This document shows, one piece after another, positions 38,247 through 46,694 of a stretch of 64,000 nucleotides of DNA (within the stretch, counting starts at the first letter, position 1; each line of letters opens with the position of its first letter). The stretch spans positions 34,153 through 98,152 of the forward strand of contig DPRM01000135.1 in the NCBI GenBank assembly GCA_003537645.1, given 5' to 3'. The stretch is from Prolixibacteraceae bacterium (GTDB lineage Bacteria; Bacteroidota; Bacteroidia; Bacteroidales; Prolixibacteraceae). The position numbers and the translations under genes were made by a program. The notes below the pieces were generated by a model that saw only the letters and a program-made list of their open reading frames with translations, did not search any database and was not told the DNA's origin.

Positions 38247-38642
38247 TTCAGTAGCCGTCAAGCCGGGTTTTGGTGCTTCGTTGACAGGAAACTAGTATTT
38301 TGAAAGGCTATTCTCGTAGGAAATTCACCGGTTAAATCCCGTCCTGCGTGTAGCTTCCTACGATATGAGCATGCCCGTTTTTATCTAAACGATATTAAAT
38401 GCAACTATTCTCATTGTTGTATTATTCTTCATGATGTAATCCTGACAACTCCTCCATAATCTTTATAAAATCTTTATACACTCAACTCAAAACTTTACAA
38501 TTCCTTTATGAAATCGCAGGCAACTTTGCAGGCTAAATCAATCAAGCCAAAGCTGTCGTTGCGCACTTTTTACCCGAAACCTTTACGAAACTACTCGACC
38601 GAACAATTTTGAAGAAATAGAAAATCAAATTTGAAGCTGTAA
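38213..38642. other. Intergenic region with inverted repeats upstream of trkH
   Basis: No ORF with coding character is seen. The first half holds paired words gtcaa/ttgac (38257-38261, 38281-38285) and tcgtaggaa/ttcctacga (38314-38322, 38355-38363), which would fold into hairpins. The second half is AT-rich and should hold the trkH promoter, which I could not place with confidence. Confidence 0.5.
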
Positions 38643-40094
38643 ATGGGTAACTTAATCAATTTTAAAATTGTTTTTAAAGTAATAAGCCGGAACTTATTCA
38701 TACTTGCGGCATCACTTTTTGTATGTGTTGGGGTCGCTTTAATTTTCGGGGAAGAGACTTTGCCTTTTATCATTTCTTCGCTGATAAGCCTGAGCGTTGG
38801 CGGACTCTTCTTTTTAGCAACACGAACCCAATCTGAAGATGTCAGCATTCACCGCAAAGATGCCTGTCTCACGGTAACACTCTCATGGCTGGTTATCAGC
38901 CTAATCGGATGCTTTCCTTATCTTTTTTCGGGTGCAATCCCTTCATTTGTCGATGCGTTTTTCGAATCAATTTCAGGTTTTTCAACCACCGGTTCTTCCA
39001 TACTGGTTGACATAGAAATTCTGCCAAAATCTATTTTGTTCTGGAGAAGTCTGACTCACTGGATTGGTGGTATTGGAATTATCGTGCTGGTAATTATCAT
39101 CATGCCCACACTTCAAATTGGCGGATATCATCTTTTTACGCTCGAATCGTCGCTACAGGAAAAAATAAGGCCCAAAATAAAATCGGTCGGAAACCGCTTG
39201 CTGCTGATCTATATCATACTTACCGTCGCTGAAATTATTCTTTTGATGGCCGGAAACATGAACCTCTTCGAAAGCGTTTGCCATTCGTTTGGCACTGTTG
39301 CCACCGGCGGATTTTCGCCTAAAAACACAAGTATTATCAACTATTCGCCTTATATTCAGTATGTAATTACCATCTTCATGTTTTTGGCCGGAACGAACTT
39401 CGTGATACATTATTACCTTTTCAAGCGCGAATTCAGGAAAATTCAGGAAAACGAAGAGCTGAAATTTTATATAGTGATGGTTTTTTCGATCGTGGCTGTA
39501 ATCACGGCTTCGCTGTATTTTACGATGCAAAAGCCATTGGAAGAATCGTTCCGTGAAGCATTTTTTCAGGTTGTTTCAATTGTTACCTGTACCGGATTTG
39601 CATCAGCCGATTATTTACTTTGGCCTTCTTTTGCCTGGATCATTATTTTCTTTGCCATGTTTCTGGGCGGTAGTACCGGCTCTACTGCCGGAGGTATAAA
39701 AATGGTACGGCATTTAATTATGCTGAAAAATATCAAACGAACCTTCCGGCAGCTGATTTCCCCCAATGCGATTCTGCCAATCAGGTTAAACAACAACGTA
39801 ATCAGCAGCGAAACAAACCGGTCGATATTAACTTTTATAGCCATCTATTTCCTGATATTTTTATTTGGCAGCGTATCGCTTATTCTGATTGGTATTGATG
39901 GACAAACAGCCAGCAGTTCGGTGGCAACCTGCATGGCGGGCATTGGCCCGGGAATAGGAACCGTTGGCCCGGTTAGTAACTTTGCCCACCTGCCCGACCT
40001 TGCGAAAATTATACTTTCGTTTATGATGCTTCTGGGCCGACTGGAAATATACACAGTGATTGTATTGTTCTCCGGACATTTCTGGAGAAGGTAA
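38643..40094 (+). CDS. trkH: TrkH/KtrB-family potassium uptake channel subunit
   Basis: The protein has 483 residues and many membrane segments. The four pore-loop filters of the Trk/Ktr superfamily can be seen in order: 'SGFSTTGSSI', 'FGTVATGGFSP', 'VTCTGFASADY' and 'ATCMAGIGPGIG'. 'HWIGGIGIIVLVI' after the first filter is typical of TrkH. It forms the membrane channel part of a potassium (and proton or sodium) uptake system. The usual cytoplasmic partner TrkA is not in the window. It is followed after 44 bases by a KdpD-like kinase and KdpE-like regulator, which suggests that potassium limitation or turgor controls this unit. Confidence 0.93.
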   Translation: MGNLINFKIVFKVISRNLFILAASLFVCVGVALIFGEETLPFIISSLISLSVGGLFFLATRTQSEDVSIHRKDACLTVTLSWLVISLIGCFPYLFSGAIPSFVDAFFESISGFSTTGSSILVDIEILPKSILFWRSLTHWIGGIGIIVLVIIIMPTLQIGGYHLFTLESSLQEKIRPKIKSVGNRLLLIYIILTVAEIILLMAGNMNLFESVCHSFGTVATGGFSPKNTSIINYSPYIQYVITIFMFLAGTNFVIHYYLFKREFRKIQENEELKFYIVMVFSIVAVITASLYFTMQKPLEESFREAFFQVVSIVTCTGFASADYLLWPSFAWIIIFFAMFLGGSTGSTAGGIKMVRHLIMLKNIKRTFRQLISPNAILPIRLNNNVISSETNRSILTFIAIYFLIFLFGSVSLILIGIDGQTASSSVATCMAGIGPGIGTVGPVSNFAHLPDLAKIILSFMMLLGRLEIYTVIVLFSGHFWRR

Positions 40095-40138
40095 TTACGA
40101 TGATATATGTTTAAATTTGTATCCCGACAAGAAGCAAT

Positions 40139-41680
40139 ATGGACATAAAAAAAACGATACAAAGAATTTTTCTGCAAACCATTGGTTCAGGAATCAATCA
40201 TTATTTGCTTTCGGTATTGGGTATCGGGATAACGGCTTTACTTTGCACGCCGCTCTATAATCTGCAAGGCTATCACATCGTTTCGTTTATACTGCTTTTT
40301 GTGGTTTCCATAATGGCTACATTTATGGGCATAGGGCCGGTTTTTGTTGCCGCCACCCTTAGCGCGCTGGTCTGGAATTTCTTTTTTATACCTCCCAACC
40401 TTACTTTTCACATAGATAAAACAGAAGATATTCTGATGTTTGGATTGTTCTTCATTATCGCCCTGGTAAACGGAGTTTTAACCAGCAAAGTACGCCGTCA
40501 GGAACGATTGGCACTCGACAGGGAAGAACGCACAAACGCATTGTTCCAGCAAACCCGCGAACTCTCGAAAGCCAGTGGAATTGATGAAGTTTTGGCTGTG
40601 GCAATCGAAGGAATCAGGAATCATTTTCATACCGATCCGTTTTTTATTTTGCAGGACGGAAACAATATCCTTTATTCATCGGGAAGATTGCAAAAGGATA
40701 AAAAATTGTCGAAAAGCGAATACAATACTGCCGAATGGGTATTTACCAACTCACAAAAAGCAGGTAAATTTACCGGCAACCTGTCATCGGTTGAATATAC
40801 ATTTTTCCCATTGCCAGGAACAAGACTGAGCCCCGGAGTTCTGGCAGTAAAACTTGATCAGCTATTTTCCGGCGACCAAAAAGCATTCTGGGATACTTTC
40901 CTCACGCAGATTTCGAACGCGCTCGAACGCGAGTTTCTGGGCGAACTGGCGCAAAAAGCCCGTTTCCTGGTCGAATCCGACCGCCTGTACAAAACCTTGT
41001 TCAACTCTATTTCTCACGAACTTAGGATTCCGGTAGCCACGATCATGGGTGCGTCCGATTCGCTGCTGAATTCGCTTCATCCCGAAAATGTACAATCGGC
41101 TCTGTTCAACGAAATATTCACCGCATCGCTGCGCCTAAACCGGCTGATCGAGAACCTTCTAAACATGTCGCGGCTCGAAAGCGGGCAAATTTCGGTACGC
41201 CTCGACTGGTACGATATGAACGATCTGGCAAACAAAGTGGCCGAAGATCTGAAAGATGAATTAAAACCGTATTCGCTGGTGGTTTCGATTCCCGATGACA
41301 TGCCCCTTGTGAAAATTGATTACGGCTTGCTGGAACAGGCGCTCTACAACCTGATATACAACGCCACACAATACGCTCCCGTTGCTTCCGAAATAGACCT
41401 GTGCACCCGCTACAATAACGGAACAATGATTATTCAGGTAAAAGACCATGGCCCCGGGTTTCCGGAAGCGGCTTTGGGCAGCGTATTTAAGAAATTCTTC
41501 AGGGTCGATGGCAGCAAAACCGGCGGATTGGGGCTTGGTTTGTCGATTGTAAAAGGCTTTGTGGAAGCACACAAAGGCACTGTTGCTGTCGAAAACCGTG
41601 AAGGTGGCGGTTCCGAATTCTCCATCAGGATACCTACCGAAAATCCGGATATTAATAATTTGCAACTCGAAAACGAATGA
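40139..41680 (+). CDS. kdpD: Short KdpD-like sensor histidine kinase (DUF4118 membrane domain)
   Basis: The protein has 513 residues, much shorter than the roughly 900 of E. coli KdpD, because the N-terminal KdpD and UspA-like domains are missing. It begins with four membrane segments (about 20-115) of the DUF4118 type ('FVAATLSALVWNFFFIPP', 'FHIDKTEDILMFGLFF'), followed by a GAF-like region (about 140-265). HisKA has His293 in 'LFNSISHELRIPVATIMG'. HATPase_c has 'YNATQYAP', 'DHGPGFPEAA' and 'GGLGLGLSIVKG'. It is expected to respond to potassium or ionic stress and to phosphorylate the KdpE-like protein encoded next (start and stop overlap by four bases). No kdpFABC genes are in the window; the likely target here is trkH. 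Confidence 0.9.
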   Translation: MDIKKTIQRIFLQTIGSGINHYLLSVLGIGITALLCTPLYNLQGYHIVSFILLFVVSIMATFMGIGPVFVAATLSALVWNFFFIPPNLTFHIDKTEDILMFGLFFIIALVNGVLTSKVRRQERLALDREERTNALFQQTRELSKASGIDEVLAVAIEGIRNHFHTDPFFILQDGNNILYSSGRLQKDKKLSKSEYNTAEWVFTNSQKAGKFTGNLSSVEYTFFPLPGTRLSPGVLAVKLDQLFSGDQKAFWDTFLTQISNALEREFLGELAQKARFLVESDRLYKTLFNSISHELRIPVATIMGASDSLLNSLHPENVQSALFNEIFTASLRLNRLIENLLNMSRLESGQISVRLDWYDMNDLANKVAEDLKDELKPYSLVVSIPDDMPLVKIDYGLLEQALYNLIYNATQYAPVASEIDLCTRYNNGTMIIQVKDHGPGFPEAALGSVFKKFFRVDGSKTGGLGLGLSIVKGFVEAHKGTVAVENREGGGSEFSIRIPTENPDINNLQLENE

Positions 41681-42360
41681 ACGAGACCGAAACCATACTG
41701 ATTATTGACGATGAGCTGCAAATCCGCCGCTTGCTTGAAATAACACTTTCTGCCAACGGATATAAAATCCTTCAGGCTGCAAACGGCAAAGACGGGCTGA
41801 TTGACGCGGCTACCTATCATCCTTCGCTGATCATTCTCGATTTGGGTTTACCCGACATCGACGGGCAGGAAATCCTGAAAAAACTGCGCGAATGGTTTTT
41901 CAAACCCATCATCGTGCTTTCGGTCCGAAGTTCTGAAGAAGATATCATCAGAGCCTTGGACAATGGCGCCAACGATTACCTCACGAAGCCTTTCCGCAGT
42001 GGCGAATTGCTCGCCCGGATACGCGCGGCAATACGGGCAGTTGAGAAAAAGAACGATGCGCCGGTCATGGAATTTGGCTCGCTATCGATCGACCATATTA
42101 ATCATATTGCCCGAAAAAACAACGAAATACTGAAACTTACCACTACCGAATTTTCGCTGCTGTGTCTGTTGGCCAAAAATCAGGGACGGGTACTCACCCA
42201 TCAGTATATCCTGAAAGAAGTGTGGGGCTATGGCTACCTCGAACAAACACAGTACCTGCGCGTTTTTGTGGCCCAGCTCCGAAAAAAGATCGAAGACAAT
42301 CCTTCGAAACCCACGCTGCTGATTACCGAATCAGGAATCGGTTACCGGTTTGGCGATTAA
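41677..42360 (+). CDS. kdpE: KdpE-like OmpR-family response regulator
   Basis: The protein has 227 residues. The receiver (1-120) has Asp11-Asp12, phospho-acceptor Asp55 in 'IILDLGLPDIDG' and Lys in 'YLTKPF'. The C-terminal winged helix (about 128-225) reads 'LKLTTTEFSLLCLLAKNQGRVLTHQYILKE' in KdpE fashion, then 'YLRVFVAQLRKKIE' and 'ITESGIGYRFG'. The start ATG overlaps the kinase stop (ATGA), so translation is probably coupled. It is one of the two DNA-binding regulators in the signalling island. Predicted target: the trkH promoter or a distant kdp operon. Confidence 0.93.
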   Translation: MNETETILIIDDELQIRRLLEITLSANGYKILQAANGKDGLIDAATYHPSLIILDLGLPDIDGQEILKKLREWFFKPIIVLSVRSSEEDIIRALDNGANDYLTKPFRSGELLARIRAAIRAVEKKNDAPVMEFGSLSIDHINHIARKNNEILKLTTTEFSLLCLLAKNQGRVLTHQYILKEVWGYGYLEQTQYLRVFVAQLRKKIEDNPSKPTLLITESGIGYRFGD

Positions 42361-42800
42361 TTGTTAATGGTACAGCCCCCTGCACGAGTCAAAATACAAA
42401 TTTCATTCTCACCGAGCCTGGGAAGCAGAAAAAACAGATGATCATTTTTCATCGTATTTTTTATTGCGTATTCCCAACTTCTCATTTAAAATCAAAACTT
42501 GTCAAATTGATAAAACAACTCCCCGAACAAAAATACACAAAACACTAAACAACAACCACTTAATCACCCACAAATTTAAAGGTGAGAATTTTGCATTGCT
42601 CTGTGGTGAGATAGAATAATGAATCAGGCAGAGTTCGCCAATCATTTTGTGGCAAGTTATTTTTCCTGATTGTAAACTCACAAAGAACCGTAAAATAAGC
42701 GTTCGTATTTTTTCATACCAGATTTAGTGAAAAATAGTGAAAAAAATATCATACATTACAGACATAATTATTGGCACGATCCAATGGAAATAATTTCTTT
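42361..42800. other. Intergenic region, no feature recognised
   Basis: The 440 bases between kdpE and the next kinase contain no ORF with coding character and no strong inverted repeat or T-run hairpin that I could find. The last 100 bases are AT-rich and should hold the promoter of the PAS kinase at 42801. Confidence 0.5.
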
Positions 42801-45800
42801 ATGGAAAAGAAGAACCAACCTGATTCAAGGTACCAGGAAGATGCGATAAAAAAAAGCGAAGAACGTTTCCGCTTAACTCTGGATTACTTACTCGAAGGCT
42901 GCCAGATCATAGGTTTCGACTGGAGGTATATTTACATGAACCACACAGCCGAAATTCACAATAAGCGACCGAAAGAAGAATTGCTTGGTCAACAGTACAT
43001 GGACATGTGGCCCGGAATTGAGCAAACTGAAGTGTTCAGGCTTATCAAACAAACCCATGAAGAGCGGGTTTCTTCTCATTTCGAGAACGAATTTGTATTT
43101 CCGGATGGAAGCCATGGCTGGTTCGATCTGAGCATTCAACCGGTTCCGGAGGGAGTATTTATTTTATCTATCGATATCACCGAAAGGAAAAAAATTGAAA
43201 TCGCCCTGCGCGAAAGTGAAGAAAAATATCGGATGATTGCGGATAATGCAGCCGACTGGATCTATTGGGTAGCACCGAATGGGAATTTTAAATATATTTC
43301 TCCAGCATGCGAGCAAATAACCGGATATTCTCCTGAAGAGTTTGTCAATCATCCCGAATTAAATCATAAGATCGTTTTTAAGGCAGACCAAAAGAAAGTC
43401 CGACAACATACCCAAACGGCCAAACATAATGCTAAACCCCATAACCTGGACTTTCGCATCCTCACAAAAAACGGCCAAATACGTTGGATAAATCACAGTT
43501 GTAGTCCTATATTTAGCGACGATGGCGAATACCTGGGCCGAAGAGGAACCAACCGGAATATCACAGAACGAAAACTTGCCGAAGAACAACTGCGCGAAAG
43601 CGAATTCAGGTTTAGTAAGCTGTATGAAAATGGGCCATTTGGTATGGCTCTGGTTGATTCAGAGTTAAGATTTAAGAAAGTGAACCCTGCCTTTTCGGCA
43701 ATGATGGGATATACAGAAGAGGAACTTCACAAAATGACCTTTAAAGACATTACACATACTGATGATGTGTCAAAAGATCTTCCCAATATTTTAAAGCTGA
43801 TCAGCAACCAAATCTCCGTTTTAAAAACTGAAAAACGATATATCAGAAAAGATGGCCAGGAAATATGGGGATCACTGACCGTTACCGCCAACTTTAACGA
43901 CGACGGAAGTTTTCTTTATAATCTGGCCATTGTCGAAGATATCACCCATCGCAAAAAGGCCGAACAAGAAATACGACGCCTGAACGAACGGATTTCTACG
44001 GCAACACGCGCGTCACAGGTTGGCATCTGGGATTGGGACATTGTTAATAATCAACTGGTATGGGACGATCAGATGTATGCGCTGTATGGAATAAAAAAGG
44101 AAGAATTTACCGGCGCATTCGAAGCCTGGGTTAATGGGCTCCACCCCGATGACAGAGAATTTTGCCAAAATGAAACACAGCTTGCGTTGCGTGGAGAAAA
44201 GGAATATGAATCCGATTTTAGGGTGGTTTGGCCCGATGGAACAATTCATTATGAAAAAGCAAAAGGAGAAGTATTCAGAAATGAAAAAGGGGAACCTGTT
44301 CGGATGGTGGGAATCAATTTCGACATAACCGAACGCAAAAATGCCGAAGAAACTTTGAGAATTAGTGAGGAAAGGTATCGCAATATTTTTGAAAGTGCTG
44401 TTATTGGTATTTACCGCACCACTCCTGATGGCAAAATCCTAATGGCAAATTCAACACTCACTAAATTACTGGGATTTAACTCTTTTGAAGAACTTATACA
44501 GCGCGACCTTGAAAGTGAAGGATTTGAAGATAATAATCAACGGAAAAAATTTCGTGAAAGCATTGAAAAAAATGGCAGAGTGACTGGTCTTGAGTCGGTT
44601 TGGAAAACAAAAAATGGAAAATCCGTCATTATAAACGAAAATGCAAAAGCCTTTTACAACAGCAACGGTCAGATTATTTATTATGAAGGGACCATTGAAG
44701 ACATCACTAAGCGTAAACAAATTGAAAAAACTTTACTGGAAAGTGAAGAGAAATTCCGCAAAGCATTTGCTACCAATCCGGATTCAATTACCATAACCCG
44801 CCTAAGCGATGGAATGTATGTTTCGGTCAATAGTGGTTTTACACAGATTTTTGGACACACCGAAGAAGAAGTTTTGGGAAAAACTCCTCTGGAAATAAAT
44901 ATGTGGAACAATGCTGATAGCAGAAAACAATTCGTAAACGCATTAAAAACAAAAGGAATTGTCGAAAATTTTGAAGCAAGGCTTTGTCCCAGAAATGGAA
45001 CAATAATAGACACCCTCGTATCGGCCACTATTATTGATTTTGAAGGAACGCCGCATGTACTAAGCACCACTAAAGACATTACCGCACGCAAGCAGGCTGA
45101 AGAAGCGCTTCGTGAAAGTGAAGAAAAATTCAGAAAACTTATTGAGAGTATTCCGTTACCGGTTACCTATGTAAATAGCCTGGGCGGGATAAACTTTAGA
45201 AATGATCGTTTTCTGCAAGTATTAGGGTACAATTCAGAAGAAGTCCCAACTGTTAATGAATGGTGGGGAAAGGCTTATCCAGATGAAACATACCGGAAGT
45301 GGGTTATCAAAAATTGGGAATCGGCAGTGAAGAATGCAATTGAAACCAATACCGATATTGAGCCGATAGAATACAACATTACCTGCAAAGACGCCATCGA
45401 ACGAACAATGATCGTTTCGGGAATAATTATTGAAGACAATTTGCTCATCACATTTATTGACATTACCGACCGAAAAAAGGCAGAGGAAGAAATCAGGAAA
45501 TTGAATGAAACCCTGGAGCAACGGATTGAAGAACGGACAACTCAACTTAAGGAAGCCAATAAGGAACTGGAAGCGTTTTCGTACTCTGTTTCCCATGATT
45601 TGCGCGCCCCTCTCCGCCACATCAACGGATTTGTTGACTTACTGACCGAAAGCTACAACGACTTGCTGCCCGAGAAAGGGAAACATTACCTGGATGTTAT
45701 TAAAAATTCATCGCGGCAAATGGGCGTGCTAATTGACGATTTGCTTCAATTTTCGAGAACCGGCAGACAGGAAATGCAGGAGACGAATATGAATATGGAT

Positions 45801-46229
45801 TCTGTTTTTCAGGAAGCATTAAACTCTCTGGTGCACGATACCGAGAATCGCAATATTGAGTGGAATATTTCTCCGTTGCCAAATATCAAAGGTGACCATT
45901 CCCTCTTGCGTATGGTCTGGTATAATTTGCTGGGCAATGCGGTAAAGTTCACAAAATCAAAAAATCCTGCCCGAATTCAAATCGGATTCGCCGAGGATAA
46001 AATAGAATATACATTTTTTGTGCGCGATAACGGCGCCGGTTTCGACATGCGCTTTGCCCATAAATTATTCGGAGTCTTTCAGCGGCTTCATTCTGCAAAA
46101 GAATTCGAAGGAACCGGCATTGGGCTGGCAAACGTTCATCGGATAATTCTCCGACATGGTGGACGAACTTGGGCCGAATCGCAATTAGGAGAGGGAGCTA
46201 CCTTTTATTTCACATTACCTAAACAATAA
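42801..46229 (+). CDS. Soluble sensor histidine kinase with seven PAS domains (phytochrome-type kinase core)
   Basis: Start chosen at ATG 42801 ('MEKKNQPDSRYQ'); the longer frame opens with TTG. The protein has 1142 residues and no membrane segment. Seven PAS units follow one another from about residue 20 to 895, most ending in 'DITERK'-type linkers. Unit 4 ('SQVGIWDWDIVNNQLVWDD') and unit 2 ('GNFKYISPACEQITGYS') are PAS_3-like forms. A coiled coil leads to HisKA with His932 in 'FSYSVSHDLRAPLRHINGF', the form found in Cph1-like kinases, then HATPase_c with 'GNAVKFTKSK', 'DNGAGFDMR' and 'GTGIGLANVH'. There is no chromophore domain. The single-domain regulator 4 bases downstream is of the Rcp1 type, so kinase and regulator match the Cph1-Rcp1 arrangement. 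Confidence 0.93.
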   Translation: MEKKNQPDSRYQEDAIKKSEERFRLTLDYLLEGCQIIGFDWRYIYMNHTAEIHNKRPKEELLGQQYMDMWPGIEQTEVFRLIKQTHEERVSSHFENEFVFPDGSHGWFDLSIQPVPEGVFILSIDITERKKIEIALRESEEKYRMIADNAADWIYWVAPNGNFKYISPACEQITGYSPEEFVNHPELNHKIVFKADQKKVRQHTQTAKHNAKPHNLDFRILTKNGQIRWINHSCSPIFSDDGEYLGRRGTNRNITERKLAEEQLRESEFRFSKLYENGPFGMALVDSELRFKKVNPAFSAMMGYTEEELHKMTFKDITHTDDVSKDLPNILKLISNQISVLKTEKRYIRKDGQEIWGSLTVTANFNDDGSFLYNLAIVEDITHRKKAEQEIRRLNERISTATRASQVGIWDWDIVNNQLVWDDQMYALYGIKKEEFTGAFEAWVNGLHPDDREFCQNETQLALRGEKEYESDFRVVWPDGTIHYEKAKGEVFRNEKGEPVRMVGINFDITERKNAEETLRISEERYRNIFESAVIGIYRTTPDGKILMANSTLTKLLGFNSFEELIQRDLESEGFEDNNQRKKFRESIEKNGRVTGLESVWKTKNGKSVIINENAKAFYNSNGQIIYYEGTIEDITKRKQIEKTLLESEEKFRKAFATNPDSITITRLSDGMYVSVNSGFTQIFGHTEEEVLGKTPLEINMWNNADSRKQFVNALKTKGIVENFEARLCPRNGTIIDTLVSATIIDFEGTPHVLSTTKDITARKQAEEALRESEEKFRKLIESIPLPVTYVNSLGGINFRNDRFLQVLGYNSEEVPTVNEWWGKAYPDETYRKWVIKNWESAVKNAIETNTDIEPIEYNITCKDAIERTMIVSGIIIEDNLLITFIDITDRKKAEEEIRKLNETLEQRIEERTTQLKEANKELEAFSYSVSHDLRAPLRHINGFVDLLTESYNDLLPEKGKHYLDVIKNSSRQMGVLIDDLLQFSRTGRQEMQETNMNMDSVFQEALNSLVHDTENRNIEWNISPLPNIKGDHSLLRMVWYNLLGNAVKFTKSKNPARIQIGFAEDKIEYTFFVRDNGAGFDMRFAHKLFGVFQRLHSAKEFEGTGIGLANVHRIILRHGGRTWAESQLGEGATFYFTLPKQ

Positions 46230-46233
46230 AAAT

Positions 46234-46671
46234 ATGATAGCACTAAAGAAAATTCTTCTGATTGAAGATAATCCCAACGACATTGAATTAACGCTGGAAG
46301 CTCTGGCAGAACACAATTTAGCCAACAGAGTTGTCATATTAAATGATGGCGTAGAAGCCATTGAATACCTGCATTACGAAGGATCATACAAAAATCGGGA
46401 AAAGGAAAACCCGGCTGTAATCCTTATGGATATTAAAATGCCACGTATGGACGGGATAGAAGTTCTTCAGAAAATTAAAACCAGTAATGAACTAAAAACG
46501 ATTCCAGTTGTCATGCTTACTTCATCGCGCGAAGAACCTGATTTAAAGAAGTGTTACGATCTTGGCGTGAATGCTTATGTAGTTAAGCCGGTCAATTTTA
46601 AAGATTTTTTTGAGGCAGTAAAAACCCTTGGAATATTTTGGGCTGTTCTTAATGAAATACCAAACAATTGA
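46234..46671 (+). CDS. Single-domain response regulator, Rcp1-like
   Basis: The protein has 145 residues, all one receiver: Glu11-Asp12, phospho-acceptor Asp66 in 'VILMDIKMPRMDG', 'VVMLTSSREEPD' and Lys in 'YVVKPVNF'. An insert before the active Asp ('YEGSYKNREKENP') and the C-terminal 'FFEAVKTLGIFW' are hallmarks of the Rcp1 branch that pairs with phytochrome-type kinases. It has no output domain, so it must act by protein contact or pass phosphate on. It starts four bases after the seven-PAS kinase, and the receiver-PAS-kinase gene begins 23 bases after its stop, so the three probably form one operon. Confidence 0.93.
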   Translation: MIALKKILLIEDNPNDIELTLEALAEHNLANRVVILNDGVEAIEYLHYEGSYKNREKENPAVILMDIKMPRMDGIEVLQKIKTSNELKTIPVVMLTSSREEPDLKKCYDLGVNAYVVKPVNFKDFFEAVKTLGIFWAVLNEIPNN

Positions 46672-46694
46672 TTCTGGAAAGTAATGTAAATGAT

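Noticed and set aside
37499..38363. Integron attC site
   Set aside because: The flanking words do not match the GTTRRRY and RYYYAAC core sites and no integrase gene is in the window.
41118..41665. Long - strand ORFs opposite kdpD
   Set aside because: They arise from codon bias of the real kinase gene on the other strand; the sense frame has full kinase motifs and the antisense frames have none.
40139..41680. Full-length KdpD truncated by mutation
   Set aside because: The start is followed directly by an intact DUF4118 membrane domain and no remnants of the KdpD or UspA domains lie upstream, so the short form looks native.
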